The notes under the pieces were generated by a model. That model searched no databases. It was given only the letters and a program-made list of their open reading frames with translations, and had not been told where the DNA came from. Below, piece after piece: positions 8,621-18,474 of a DNA stretch of 64,000 nt; position 1 is the first letter of the stretch, and every line of letters begins with the position of its first letter. Position numbers and translations under genes: made by a program. The stretch lies in the NCBI RefSeq assembly GCF_001548375.1, contig NZ_AP017295.1:248001-312000 (forward strand), read 5' to 3'. The DNA is from Nostoc sp. NIES-3756. Lineage in GTDB: Bacteria > Cyanobacteriota > Cyanobacteriia > Cyanobacteriales > Nostocaceae.

Positions 8621-10804
8621 CTACCCAACGAGGAAAATATAGGCTCCCCAAGCTTGGGCAGCAACGGCTAAAACGGTAGACCAGATGGGATGCGGACTAT
8701 GAATGGTTTTACCGCTTTGGGTTTGGATGCTTTGGATGTCGATCCAGGGTGTTGCACCTCGGCGGAACCAACCTGTAACAATAATCTGCCTACCAACTAA
8801 ATCTTGAGGATTAATTGGTTGTCCTAGCCAGGAAACATGGTGTAGCTTTACTAAGCCTGTGCTGGATTGGAGAATTAAGTCTTGGGATAGAAAGTTACTC
8901 ATCCCTGGACGACCTATTAACCTGCCGACAAACTGCACGGGAATACTATCTATAGGCAAGCTGGAAGGATTTGTTAACAGGTAGGGCAGTTGATGGTCGG
9001 TTTGCACGCTGCTGGGCTTGATGTTGGGAAAGAAGGAGTTCATCCTGATGATTACACCAATGCTGAAGCAGATGAGTAAGCAGCCTGTAACGAATGACAA
9101 GTCTTCGTAAATCCACTTCAAGTTGATAAACCTCAATGTAAAGGCGGTTTGCCAACTTAGCCAAATCAATCCCGCAAAAACACAACCTACAGGAATGCTT
9201 AAAAAAGGGGCGATTTGTAATAAGAATGATTGCTGAGTGACTTGTAGTGTCTTTTCGCTGAGTGATTGTTGACTAGTTATGTGGACTTCTGGATCTATAT
9301 GCCAATGTTGGGCGATGAGGCAGAGTTTACGGATGCGATCGCCAACTAAAGGATGAGTATTATTTATTGTCAACCATCGGCGGTAGGGATTAACACTATC
9401 CCACATCAACATCGATTCAAAGTTGAGATGTCCGGCAATACTTCCTAAAGAAATGCTTTGTTGATAACTTACTGGCAATAAGATATTTAAGCTTTCTAAT
9501 AAACTACTAGTCTGTTCTTCTTTTTTAATATCAGTCGCAATGCCGATGTTAATTTTTAGCAATGCACGTATCAAAGCATTGGGATTACCAGTAACTTCAG
9601 CAGCTAGGCGATCGCTATGATAAGGTCTAAAACGTGAGTATAGTATAGCCGTACCAGTCAGCACACACCAGAGCAGATAAACTAAACTAGAGCCAACAGT
9701 AAACGGCCAATGAAATACACCTTTGGCAAATTTGTCTGCCCATGTCGCAATTTGCCGATAAAGCTGGTAAATTGGCAGCGTAATTAGCATTACCAAGGAC
9801 ATGAGGACAAAATCTCTGTTGGTAATCTGTCCTAGTTGGGCGGCGTAAATAGTAGCAATTTCGTCATCTGCAAGCTGTTCTAATAACCCTTGACTAACTA
9901 CTATTCTGGCGTTGCGGGGTAAATTACCATATGTAAATGCTATGGGTGCAGCTATAGGCAAAATCCGTAGTTGGGGTGATGGCCAATGTTTTTGTTGGCA
10001 GTAGCGATGCAAAACACGGGGCGTTTCCCGGCTGTAATTAGGTAAGATATCTTTTGAGAACTCTTGTTGATTATAAAAATAAGCGAGTAGCCAATCTAAT
10101 AACCAAGGCGATATGGCGATCGCAATGAACAATACTGCCAAGATTAATTGCGTAGGATCTCGATATAACAGTTGAATTGGTTCTAAGTATGGCAAATTAA
10201 CTAAAGTGATGTTAATGCTTGCCATGACGAACTTGAGGATTTCTCGCAGCACCCAAAACAAGGCCATGAATGTGCCTGCTGATAACAGCCGTAATGGTAA
10301 GAGGTTGGGCTTTTTTAATGGTTGCCAGACTTTGGCGCGTTTTGCTTGCCGCCAATAAATGCCAAATTCTTTTGGTTGGGTGTAACTGGAATTTAATAAT
10401 CCATTGTTACCTACATATCTATTTTGCAAGCCTACAGAAGGTACAGTGGATGAGTAGTGTGGCTGGCTAGTTGCTGCTTGAGAATTATCTGCGGCTGGCT
10501 GATGATTGTTTTGTGCTTTTTGACTGGGTTTTCGCTTTTTTGTTAAATGTGTCAGCGCTACATTCGCCCAATCTTTCACCTTGGGGTTTTGGCTTTCCGT
10601 CAGGGTTTGACACAGGGCGATCGCTTTTTTGAGTTCGCCACAACGTGCATAAGCCATGACTAAACCTACCTTTGCTTGTAGGCTAGCATTGCCGTTACCC
10701 TGACTTGTGGCTATGGGTTCTAGTTGAGCGATGGCTGATTGATAATTTCCCTGCTTGAGGGCAGCTAAACCAGCCTCTAAAGCCGATTCAGTATGTGAAG
10801 GCAT
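8621..10804 (-). CDS. TPR/M48-like integral membrane protein lacking the HExxH motif
   Basis: A 727-residue protein. Residues 1-95 carry TPR-like helices (AALKQGNYQSAIAQLEPIA), then a low-complexity linker, two membrane segments (about 180-245), a region resembling the M48/HtpX peptidase domain (APIAFTYGNLPRNARIVVSQGLLEQLADDEIATIYAAQLGQITNRD), more membrane segments (about 330-385 and 540-610) and a C-terminal beta-rich OB-like region. In M48 enzymes the sequence after the DE pair is AHELGH. Here it is A322-Q323-L324-G325-Q326, so both zinc His ligands and the catalytic Glu are gone. The usual downstream glutamate ligand is also replaced (PYHSDRLAAEVTG). It is therefore probably a non-proteolytic homologue with a structural or binding role. 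Confidence 0.78.
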   Translation of the reverse strand: MPSHTESALEAGLAALKQGNYQSAIAQLEPIATSQGNGNASLQAKVGLVMAYARCGELKKAIALCQTLTESQNPKVKDWANVALTHLTKKRKPSQKAQNNHQPAADNSQAATSQPHYSSTVPSVGLQNRYVGNNGLLNSSYTQPKEFGIYWRQAKRAKVWQPLKKPNLLPLRLLSAGTFMALFWVLREILKFVMASINITLVNLPYLEPIQLLYRDPTQLILAVLFIAIAISPWLLDWLLAYFYNQQEFSKDILPNYSRETPRVLHRYCQQKHWPSPQLRILPIAAPIAFTYGNLPRNARIVVSQGLLEQLADDEIATIYAAQLGQITNRDFVLMSLVMLITLPIYQLYRQIATWADKFAKGVFHWPFTVGSSLVYLLWCVLTGTAILYSRFRPYHSDRLAAEVTGNPNALIRALLKINIGIATDIKKEEQTSSLLESLNILLPVSYQQSISLGSIAGHLNFESMLMWDSVNPYRRWLTINNTHPLVGDRIRKLCLIAQHWHIDPEVHITSQQSLSEKTLQVTQQSFLLQIAPFLSIPVGCVFAGLIWLSWQTAFTLRFINLKWIYEDLSFVTGCLLICFSIGVIIRMNSFFPNIKPSSVQTDHQLPYLLTNPSSLPIDSIPVQFVGRLIGRPGMSNFLSQDLILQSSTGLVKLHHVSWLGQPINPQDLVGRQIIVTGWFRRGATPWIDIQSIQTQSGKTIHSPHPIWSTVLAVAAQAWGAYIFLVG

Positions 10805-10892
10805 AGAAATTCTGGCACTCCATCTGTGCTAATTGATCTATGGTGATGCAACAGCGCGGATCTTATAATGCCAGTGATTTCTAGCCTGATTG

Positions 10893-10959
10893 ATAATTCG
10901 TAATTCGTAATTCGTAATTCGTAATGGGCTACGCCCCGCTACGCTAACGTAATTCGTAA
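10893..10959. repeat. ATTCGTA heptamer repeats plus CGCTACGC palindromic repeat
   Basis: Four or more direct copies of AATTCGT run into a GGGCTACGCCCCGCTACGCT-type element and one further copy. They lie immediately downstream of the prfC stop codon. Both repeat types are common in Nostoc genomes. Confidence 0.8.
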
Positions 10960-12588
10960 TTATTGTTCTACTGTTGGTTGGCTAGAAAAAACTGGGGCGA
11001 TCGCGCTGAGTTTTAACTCTGGATGATCTCCCTGTAACTGTTGACAGTTCCACTCGTTGCGGAACAGTAAAACTGGGCGGTTCATGCTGTCTTTGACTGT
11101 GGTGGTGTTGAAAATACGCCCCACTTTGTTCAAAGCTTCCCAACCACCTTCGACCCAACGGGCGACGCTGTAGGGTAGAAGTTCCAGAATGGTTTCTACA
11201 CCATACTCGTTTTGTAAGCGAAACTGCACCACCTCGAATTGCAATTGACCCACGGCTGCCATGATGGGGTCACGCTTGGCTTCATCAACTGAGTACATAA
11301 TTTGCACTGCACCCTCTTCGCGCAATTCGGAGATGCCTTTTTGGAATTGCTTAAATTTCGAGGGGTTGGGGTTGCGTAATGTCGCAAATAGTTCTGGCGA
11401 AAAATACGGAATCCCTTCATATTCCAGCTTCTGCCCCGTGTAAATTGTATCGCCGATCGCAAAAACACCTGGATTGTTCAAACCGATTACATCACCTGGA
11501 TAAGCTACGTCAATCGATTCCCGTTCTTGGGCAAAGAGTTTTTGTGGGCGCGACAGACGCACAACTTTACCGGTTCGGGCATGATTAACTGTCATATCTT
11601 TTTCAAACTTACCAGTGCAGACCCGGATAAAAGCAACGCGATCGCGGTGTTTAGGATCCATATTGGCTTGCAATTTAAAGACAAAACCCGAAAACTCTGG
11701 GTAGGTAGGGTCTACTTCACCGATGCTGCTGATGTGGACACCAGGCTTCAAGGCATACTCCAAGAAATACTTCAGGAATAACTCAACCCCAAAGTTCGTC
11801 ATAGCACTACCAAAGAACACAGGTGTCATTTTTCCTTGATGCACTAAATCAAGGTCTAATTCCGGGCCGACACCTTCTAAAAGTTCCAGGTCATTTTTCA
11901 GTTGGTAGTACAAATCCTGTTCTAATAGTTCTTCTATTCTGGGGTCGCCCAAATCTACGGTTGTATCACGGGCTTCCTTGCTACCGTGGGCGCTACGTTC
12001 AAATAGGTGGATTTGTTGCTTGTTTCTATCAAAGACACCCTTAAAGCGATCGCCCATCCCAATCGGCCAGTTAACGGCGTAGGTTTGTAACCCTAATTCT
12101 TGCTCAATCTCGTCCAATAATTCCAACGGTTCCCTGCCTGGACGGTCGAGTTTATTCACAAATGTGAAGATTGGTAAACCCCGTAATTTACACACCTCAA
12201 ATAACTTGCGTGTTTGCGGTTCTAAACCCTTAGCCACGTCAATCAACATTACGGCATTATCAGCCGCCGCCAAGGTACGATAAGTGTCTTCACTAAAATC
12301 TTGGTGTCCGGGTGTGTCGAGTAAATTAATCTGGCAATTTTCGTACTCAAACTGTAATACTGTAGATGTAATGGAAATACCCCTTTGTTGTTCCATTGCC
12401 ATCCAATCCGAAGTAGCCTTACGTTGGGCGCGACGGGCTTTTACAGCACCAGCTTCGTGAATCGCACCCCCGTACAATAGTAATTTTTCCGTCAGCGTAG
12501 TTTTACCAGCGTCAGGGTGAGAGATAATAGCAAAATTGCGGCGAAGCTCAACTGCTTGGTGGAGTTCCGTCTGAATTTCAGTTGACAT
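10960..12588 (-). CDS. prfC: Peptide chain release factor 3
   Basis: A translational GTPase that removes RF1/RF2 from the ribosome after termination. At 542 residues it has the normal family length. The G1 motif is HPDAGKTT, G3 is DTPGHQDF and G4 is [10 protein letters not shown], with the RF3-specific ISVTS-like [13 protein letters not shown] between them. C-terminal RF3 domains follow ([23 protein letters not shown] sequence). The ATG at 12588 is followed directly by a normal RF3 N terminus. It is monocistronic, with the M48-like gene following about 155 bases later behind repeats. Confidence 0.95.
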   Translation of the reverse strand: MSTEIQTELHQAVELRRNFAIISHPDAGKTTLTEKLLLYGGAIHEAGAVKARRAQRKATSDWMAMEQQRGISITSTVLQFEYENCQINLLDTPGHQDFSEDTYRTLAAADNAVMLIDVAKGLEPQTRKLFEVCKLRGLPIFTFVNKLDRPGREPLELLDEIEQELGLQTYAVNWPIGMGDRFKGVFDRNKQQIHLFERSAHGSKEARDTTVDLGDPRIEELLEQDLYYQLKNDLELLEGVGPELDLDLVHQGKMTPVFFGSAMTNFGVELFLKYFLEYALKPGVHISSIGEVDPTYPEFSGFVFKLQANMDPKHRDRVAFIRVCTGKFEKDMTVNHARTGKVVRLSRPQKLFAQERESIDVAYPGDVIGLNNPGVFAIGDTIYTGQKLEYEGIPYFSPELFATLRNPNPSKFKQFQKGISELREEGAVQIMYSVDEAKRDPIMAAVGQLQFEVVQFRLQNEYGVETILELLPYSVARWVEGGWEALNKVGRIFNTTTVKDSMNRPVLLFRNEWNCQQLQGDHPELKLSAIAPVFSSQPTVEQ

Positions 12589-13272
12589 AAATTATGTTGG
12601 TTTCCTCGTTACGTAACTTAATTTTTTTCTACTTTAGCGAGTCTTTTCATCTTAAAACAACGATGCTCATGATAGGCGTAAACTCTGTACATCCGTGCCT
12701 ATGTGGTTAATAAAAATACTTTTCAACACAGAGACATAGAGAAATTAACAAGCTTTAATTGTGTTGAAGAAAAAGCTAAATCATCAAATCAATTGCACTT
12801 TTACCTTGGATTTATGGAATGATATTTACAGTCTAGATGCGCTGAAGTTGTGGGTAGATTTCTTGTTTGGAGGAAATCAGATAAATTTTTCACCCATACT
12901 TAATTATCACTTTTTTTTAATAAAAATTATCATAAATATCTGTCAAAAATTGAGAAGTTAAAAGTAGATAGTTGAAGATTTACCCAAATCTCAATTATCT
13001 TTGTTCTTCATAAATCAAATTTAGAAACTTCTCAATTCATGTGATGTAATACGGATGCCTACCAAGCTGGACAAATTACCAGTTGCTTTTGCCACTGACA
13101 ACTGACACGCGATCGCGCTGGTAAAATACAAAATTGCCCCACAACTTGATGCAGAGTAGGGCAAAGGACAGTTAAGCACTTTTTGTAGTCTGTCCGACAA
13201 CAACGGAGTTTCGTCAGACTTTTGTGACGCTTTGTTTTGTGTCCATACCATTGTTATTCTTTACATAAATTT
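12589..13272. other. 684-base divergent spacer between prfC and hemB
   Basis: No convincing gene is seen; short reading frames here lack Shine-Dalgarno sites and family features. It must contain both divergent promoters. A small inverted repeat (TTGCCC/GGGCAA, about 13133-13163) lies upstream of hemB. Confidence 0.45.
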
Positions 13273-14253
13273 ATGTTTCCAACACATCGCCCTCGTCGTT
13301 TGCGTACTCATCCCCAATTACGCCGCATGGTACGCGAGACTGTATTGACTACCAATGATTTGATCTATCCGTTGTTTGCTGTCCCAGGAGAAGGAATTGC
13401 TAATGAAGTAAAATCTATGCCTGGAGTCTACCAATTGTCGGTAGATAAAATTGTCGAAGAGGCCAAGGAAGTTTACGATTTAGGTATTCCGGCAATTATT
13501 CTGTTTGGTATTCCCGCAGATAAAGATACAGATGCTACTGGTGCTTGGCATGATTGCGGTATCGTGCAGAAAGCTGCAACTGCGGTGAAAGAAGCTGTAC
13601 CAGATTTGATTGTGATTGCTGATACTTGTTTGTGTGAGTATACCAGTCACGGTCATTGTGGTTATTTGCAAGTGGGTGATTTGACAGGAAGAGTATTGAA
13701 TGACCCCACTCTAGAATTGCTGAAGAAAACAGCCGTGTCTCAAGCTAAAGCAGGAGCGGATATTATCGCCCCCTCTGGGATGATGGATGGCTTTGTCCAA
13801 GCAATTCGTACTGGTTTGGATGAGGCAGGTTTTCAAGATACGCCAATTTTGTCCTATGCTGCTAAGTATGCTTCAGCTTACTATGGCCCTTTTAGGGATG
13901 CTGCTGATTCTACACCACAATTTGGCGATCGCAGAACTTACCAAATGGATCCAGGAAATTCCCGCGAAGCCATCAAGGAGATTGAATTGGATATCGCTGA
14001 AGGCGCTGATATGTTGATGGTGAAGCCAGCTTTGGCTTACATGGATATTATTTGGCGAGTGAAGGAAGCCAGTAATTTACCTGTGGCTGCTTACAACGTG
14101 TCTGGTGAGTATTCTATGGTGAAAGCTGCGGCGCTGAATGGTTGGATTGATGAACAGCGCGTAGTGATGGAAACTCTTACTGGATTTAAGCGTGCTGGTG
14201 CGGATTTGATTCTGACTTATCACGCTAAAGATGCAGCGCGTTGGTTGCGGTAA
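13273..14253 (+). CDS. hemB: Delta-aminolevulinic acid dehydratase (porphobilinogen synthase)
   Basis: Condenses two 5-aminolevulinate molecules to porphobilinogen, an early step shared by heme, chlorophyll, siroheme and bilin synthesis. The ATG at 13273 ([11 protein letters not shown], 326 residues) matches the family start; an in-frame TTG at 13237 would add an unlikely peptide. The zinc-site cysteines [14 protein letters not shown] are present, as are the two active-site lysines in [16 protein letters not shown] and [10 protein letters not shown]. Downstream siroheme use by NirA makes it functionally, though not genetically, linked to the nitrate cluster. Confidence 0.95.
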   Translation: MFPTHRPRRLRTHPQLRRMVRETVLTTNDLIYPLFAVPGEGIANEVKSMPGVYQLSVDKIVEEAKEVYDLGIPAIILFGIPADKDTDATGAWHDCGIVQKAATAVKEAVPDLIVIADTCLCEYTSHGHCGYLQVGDLTGRVLNDPTLELLKKTAVSQAKAGADIIAPSGMMDGFVQAIRTGLDEAGFQDTPILSYAAKYASAYYGPFRDAADSTPQFGDRRTYQMDPGNSREAIKEIELDIAEGADMLMVKPALAYMDIIWRVKEASNLPVAAYNVSGEYSMVKAAALNGWIDEQRVVMETLTGFKRAGADLILTYHAKDAARWLR

Positions 14254-14265
14254 GTGGATTGTCTC

Positions 14266-14380
14266 ACGCAGAGGCGCATTCGCCGTTAGGTGTTCTCGTA
14301 CCACTACGTGGTTCGCGGTAGCTTTGCGTAGCAAAGCAAGCTACGCGGTAGCGTCCCGTAGGGAAGGGTAGGCGCAGAGT
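14266..14380. repeat. Palindromic CGGTAGCG / CGCAGAGG-type repeat block
   Basis: The block holds GCTTTGC-GTA-GCAAAGC (a perfect 7-bp hairpin) and repeated GGTAGC / GCTACGC and CCCGTAGGGA elements flanked by CGCAGAGGCGCA units. It lies between the convergent hemB and PsiE-like genes and is of the dispersed type common in Nostoc. Confidence 0.7.
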
Positions 14381-14439
14381 TTTCTTTGGTTTTTGCGTCT
14401 CGGCGTGAGATTGTTTTTCTTTCATTGCCTACTTATGAA

Positions 14440-15000
14440 TTACCCTAAAGATTGCTTTTCTTCACAAGAGTGCGAATACTGAAAATCGAAATCTGATTCT
14501 TGTTGTCTTCTTCCTTGTACAACAATTGGGCAAAATTTTGTATTCGCACTGATGCAATCCATATGTGGGGTTTTAGCACATACTATGAGTAAACTACCTA
14601 AAATTAATAATAAGCCACAAATGGCGGCTGTCTGAATGGCAGAAATTTCTAGTACGCCGTGAACAACTATTTCCCTTAATACCGATACAATTGTTACTTC
14701 TACAGCTACACCTACGGCAATACTATGTTCTTGCAAGTAGACCATTAATAGCCTAAATAATTCTACCAAAATTAAGATAAATAGAATTTTTGCTGTTATG
14801 TGTTTATAGTCTAGTGCTTGTGTAATAGCAATAAATATACCCCATAATTGGATTAACATTACGGCAAATAAAGCCAGACACAAGACTATAACGAGTAAAT
14901 CTTGAAAAGCTTCCATATTCCGAACAATAGCATGGCGATCTAACCAGCGATCGCTAAAGAGAAATCTACTCTTGGTACGCTTTGACATTTTATTGTTCAT
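14440..15000 (-). CDS. PsiE-family integral membrane protein
   Basis: A 186-residue protein with about four hydrophobic helices (roughly residues 32-58, 65-85, 100-118 and 122-142). The pattern ELFRLLMVYLQEHS followed by VAVEVTIVSVLREIVV fits the PsiE family, named for phosphate-starvation-inducible E in E. coli, whose biochemical role is unknown. The C-terminal 45 residues are polar and appear lineage-specific. A paralogue is encoded at 55262. An internal Met at residue 5 is an alternative start. Confidence 0.7.
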   Translation of the reverse strand: MNNKMSKRTKSRFLFSDRWLDRHAIVRNMEAFQDLLVIVLCLALFAVMLIQLWGIFIAITQALDYKHITAKILFILILVELFRLLMVYLQEHSIAVGVAVEVTIVSVLREIVVHGVLEISAIQTAAICGLLLILGSLLIVCAKTPHMDCISANTKFCPIVVQGRRQQESDFDFQYSHSCEEKQSLG

Positions 15001-15059
15001 GACAATCAGGGTTACTTAGAAACGACATTAGTTAGTTCACCCCTTACTTTTACCGTAGC

Positions 15060-15995
15060 TTAATTATTCTTACCTCCGCGTTGTTGAGAATTAAATTTTT
15101 GTACTTGTTGTAACAGTTGTTCGGCATTTTTTTCCCATTGTGCATTACGTTGAGTGTTATATAAATTTTTAGCAAAATTTAATACTTTTGCGGCTTCATT
15201 ATATTGCTTCAACTGCATAAAAGCTAATCCTGCACCATAATAAGCATTGGGATAGTTAGGATTTGCTTCGGCTGATTTCCTAAACGCGGCTAACGCTGTT
15301 TTAGAATTACCTTGATTAATTGCAATTACACCAAGATTATAATAAGCTTCTGGATATTTAGGATTAATTTTTACAGCTTGATTAAAAGCATTTTGAGCTT
15401 CTTTTAATTTACCTTGTTGTAAATAGCATATCCCTAAATGATAATGAGGTTCTGGGGCGTTTTTACTATATTGTGCTGCTTTTTGGAAAGAGGCGATCGC
15501 ACCTTCCCAATTTTGTTGCTGTAGTCTTACCAACCCTAAGTTATAATGAGCAAAACCTAGTGTTGGGTCTAGTTCTAAAGCACGTTGTAAATAATCGTTA
15601 GCTTGTGGTAAATTATTACCTTCCAACAATGCACCACCTAAGTTAGCAAAAGCTAAGGCAAAGCTAGGATCGCTTTGGGTTGCACGATAGAATGCGTTGG
15701 CGGCTGGCTGTAATTGTCCCGTTTGCCGCAGTGCTAAACCCAGGTTGTAATGGGCTGGGGCTAAGGTAGGATCCAACTGAGCGGCTTGTTGAAATGCTGC
15801 GATCGCATCTGGGAATCTACCTGATTGAATAGCTTGTAATCCCTGATTTAATAAGGTTGTGGCTGTAGGTAGATTATATTGTGCCAACAGTTTTGAACTA
15901 GCATGGATATTTGCGTTTACAGGTGTCAAGCTTGCGCTTAGAAATACCAAACTCAGCAATGCTGTTAAGCGATATTGAAAAAATGATAGTCTCAT
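15060..15995 (-). CDS. Secreted/periplasmic TPR-repeat protein
   Basis: At least seven consecutive 34-residue tetratricopeptide repeats, for example APAHYNLGLALRQTGQLQPA and PEAYYNLGVIAINQGN, form nearly the whole mature protein. The ATG at 15995 gives MRLSFFQYRLTALLSLVFLSA, a plain signal peptide cleaved near VNA; a GTG at 16010 is an alternative. TPR solenoids mediate protein-protein contacts, and the partner cannot be deduced. It is transcribed away from the EF-G-like gene. Confidence 0.82.
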   Translation of the reverse strand: MRLSFFQYRLTALLSLVFLSASLTPVNANIHASSKLLAQYNLPTATTLLNQGLQAIQSGRFPDAIAAFQQAAQLDPTLAPAHYNLGLALRQTGQLQPAANAFYRATQSDPSFALAFANLGGALLEGNNLPQANDYLQRALELDPTLGFAHYNLGLVRLQQQNWEGAIASFQKAAQYSKNAPEPHYHLGICYLQQGKLKEAQNAFNQAVKINPKYPEAYYNLGVIAINQGNSKTALAAFRKSAEANPNYPNAYYGAGLAFMQLKQYNEAAKVLNFAKNLYNTQRNAQWEKNAEQLLQQVQKFNSQQRGGKNN

Positions 15996-16318
15996 TGATG
16001 GGCAACTCACAACAATTTTGCTCTCTTTACTCCAACTAAACTGTCATTAAAAATTAAGGTTTAACAAAAATTTTAGATTCTGCATTAAAGTTCGTATTGC
16101 TTAAACTTTCTTAAGGTAAATCTTACGAGAGACTACAATTTTTTTTGACATTGATTAAAGGAAGGATAATTACAAATTAAGGAGAGGATAATGCAAAAAT
16201 TATCTATCTCTGAATTTCGTCAGTGGTCAGTGAACACAACCTAATAACTGTTAACTGACACGCCAAAGCAAAATAAACAGGGCTATGCGGTAGAGAAGCT
16301 TACCGCAAGGGAGGTTTT
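15996..16318. other. Divergent spacer with possible leader peptide and hairpin before EF-G-like gene
   Basis: It holds a 17-codon reading frame with a strong Shine-Dalgarno (16191-16244) and a perfect hairpin TGCGGTA/TACCGCA (16286-16307) directly before the AAGGGAGG ribosome site of the EF-G-like gene. Both could affect translation of that gene. Confidence 0.4.
16191..16244 (+). CDS. Possible 17-aa leader peptide
   Basis: AAGGAGAGG lies six bases ahead of an ATG that opens a 17-codon frame (MQKLSISEFRQWSVNTT) ending 74 bases before the EF-G-like gene. The Shine-Dalgarno is better than that of most genes in this window. No regulatory codon run is seen, so its being translated is only a guess. 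Confidence 0.25.
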   Translation: MQKLSISEFRQWSVNTT

Positions 16319-18361
16319 ATGAGCGAAAAAGTCAGATTAGGTTCGCGGAATGTTGCCATTGTCGGCCCTTATTTAAGTGGAAAAACAACACTACTAGAAA
16401 GCTTATTATTTGTTTCAGGAGCGATTTCTCGCAAAGGCAGCGTTAAGGATAGTAACACAGTTGGGGATAGTGCGACAGAATCGCGCGATCGCCACATGAG
16501 CGTAGAAATTAGTACCGCTTGCGCCGAGTATAATGATATCCGTTTTACCTTTATAGATTGCCCAGGTAGCGTTGAGTTTGCTCAAGAAACATATAATGCT
16601 TTAATGGGGGTTGATGCGGCAATTGTAGTTTGCGAACCAATACGTGAAAGAGTCCTCACCCTCGCTCCTCTATTTAAGTTCCTAGACGACTGGGAAATTC
16701 CCCACCTTGTCTTTGTCAATAAAATGGATCGAGCAAACATTCATGTCCTCGAAACATTACACGCCCTCAAAGCAGTTTCTAGCCGTCCATTAGTAGCGCA
16801 TCAATACCCCATTATGCAAGGGGAACAACTCACCGGCTTCATCGATATGGTGAGTGAACAAGCTTATCAATATCATCCCGGCGCACCTGCTGATCCTATT
16901 CCCTTCCCAGAACATCTTAAACAAGAAGAACATACTGCACGAGCAGAAATGCTCGAAGCTTTAGCTAATTTTGATGACCACTTATTGGAAGAACTTTTAG
17001 AAGATATCGAACCACCCCAAGAAGAAATCCTCAAAGATTTAAAAATGGAATTAGGGGCTGATTTAGTCGTCCCCGTCTTCTTTGGTGTAGCCGAACAAGA
17101 TTATGGTGTCAGACCTTTATTAGAAGCTTTACTTAGGGAGTCTCCCGAACCAGAAACCACAGCCGCCCGTCGCCTCAAAGGTAAAGCCAGCAATACACCC
17201 ATAGCCCAAGTATTAAAAACTTATTACACACCCCAAGGTGGTAAACTCTCCCTCGTGCGGGTATGGCAAGGCAAATTAACCGATGGTGTCGTCCTCAACG
17301 GCGTTCGTGCTGGTGGTATCTACCGCCTCATGGGACAACAACAGCAGTCGTTAAATGAAGCCGTTGCTGGTGAAATTGTCGCCCTTAGCCGTTTAGAAGG
17401 AATCAAAACTGGCGATACCATCTCCACCGAACGTCCGGCGCAATTAGCTAAAGCTGAACAATTGGAACCAGTTTATGCCCTAGCCATCACCCCAGAAAAG
17501 CGCAACGATGAAGTAAAACTCAGTAGCGCTATCACCAAATTATTAGAAGAAGACCCCTCTCTCGCTTGGGAACAACATGGTGATACCCACGAGGTGATTT
17601 TGTGGGGACAAGGTGAAATACACTTGCAAGTCGCCCTGGATAGACTGCGCCGCAAGTATAACTTGCCCATGTCTACCCATATGCCACAAGTACCTTATAA
17701 AGAAACCATCCGTAAACCAGTCACCTCAGTTCATGGACGTTACAAGCATCAAAGCGGTGGACATGGACAATTCGGTGATGTGTTCCTCGATATCAAACCC
17801 CTACCACGAGGCGAAGGCTTCAACTTTAAGGAAACCATCGTTGGCGGTGTAGTTCCCAGACAGTACATTCCAGGGGTAGAGATGGGTGTGCGGGAATTTC
17901 TAGTACACGGGCCTTTGGGCTTCCCAGTGGTGGATGTAGGCGTGACATTGACCAACGGTTCCTATCACACCGTCGATAGTTCCGAACAAGCCTTCAAACA
18001 AGCCGCCCGTTTGGCGATGCAAACTGGGATACCCCAAGCCCAACCCACCTTATTAGAACCAATTTTACGGGTAGAAGTGACAACACCCAGCGAATTTACC
18101 TCTAAGGTGTTGCAATTGCTGAGTGGTAGACGGGGGCAGATTTTAGGCTACGAAGGCAGACAAGATTGGCAAGGTTGGGATAATATCACAACTTACTTGC
18201 CACAAGCCGAGATGCAGAACTTTATTGTAGAGCTGCGATCGCTCACCCTCGGCGTTGGTTCCTTCCATTGGGCTTACGACCACCTGCAAGAAGTCCCAGA
18301 AAAGCTTGCTGAAAAAGTACTTGCTAGTAACGGTAATGGTAACAACGGTAACGGCAAGTAG
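16319..18361 (+). CDS. Divergent elongation factor G paralogue (EF-G-like GTPase)
   Basis: A 680-residue translational GTPase with full EF-G domain order. The P-loop is GPYLSGKT (residues 16-23), not the AHVDAGKT of canonical EF-G. G3 is DCPGS (80-84), where canonical factors have DTPGH, so the catalytic histidine is replaced by Ser84. G4 is NKMD. Domains IV and V are recognisable (QSGGHGQFGDVFLDIKP, LSGRRGQILGYEG). A Gly/Asn-rich tail ends the protein. The sequence suggests an accessory EF-G with altered GTP hydrolysis rather than the main translocase, which would normally sit in the str operon. A strong GGGAGG site precedes the ATG, and a perfect terminator follows. Confidence 0.88.
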   Translation: MSEKVRLGSRNVAIVGPYLSGKTTLLESLLFVSGAISRKGSVKDSNTVGDSATESRDRHMSVEISTACAEYNDIRFTFIDCPGSVEFAQETYNALMGVDAAIVVCEPIRERVLTLAPLFKFLDDWEIPHLVFVNKMDRANIHVLETLHALKAVSSRPLVAHQYPIMQGEQLTGFIDMVSEQAYQYHPGAPADPIPFPEHLKQEEHTARAEMLEALANFDDHLLEELLEDIEPPQEEILKDLKMELGADLVVPVFFGVAEQDYGVRPLLEALLRESPEPETTAARRLKGKASNTPIAQVLKTYYTPQGGKLSLVRVWQGKLTDGVVLNGVRAGGIYRLMGQQQQSLNEAVAGEIVALSRLEGIKTGDTISTERPAQLAKAEQLEPVYALAITPEKRNDEVKLSSAITKLLEEDPSLAWEQHGDTHEVILWGQGEIHLQVALDRLRRKYNLPMSTHMPQVPYKETIRKPVTSVHGRYKHQSGGHGQFGDVFLDIKPLPRGEGFNFKETIVGGVVPRQYIPGVEMGVREFLVHGPLGFPVVDVGVTLTNGSYHTVDSSEQAFKQAARLAMQTGIPQAQPTLLEPILRVEVTTPSEFTSKVLQLLSGRRGQILGYEGRQDWQGWDNITTYLPQAEMQNFIVELRSLTLGVGSFHWAYDHLQEVPEKLAEKVLASNGNGNNGNGK

Positions 18362-18398
18362 TTTCAGTTAACAAAAGTCTCCTCTATTCAGAATTTTT

Positions 18399-18434
18399 GG
18401 AGTGATAATAATATTTATCACTCCATTTTCTTTT
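18399..18434 (+). terminator. Intrinsic terminator of EF-G-like gene
   Basis: A perfect 10-bp stem, GGAGTGATAA and TTATCACTCC, around a six-base loop is followed by ATTTTCTTTT. Confidence 0.88.
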
Positions 18435-18474
18435 CTGGGACTGGGAATGTTGATAATAAAGCTCTATCGTTCAT

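Noticed and set aside
12761..12961. 66-codon plus-strand frame upstream of hemB
   Set aside because: AT-rich composition, no ribosome site and no protein-like pattern.
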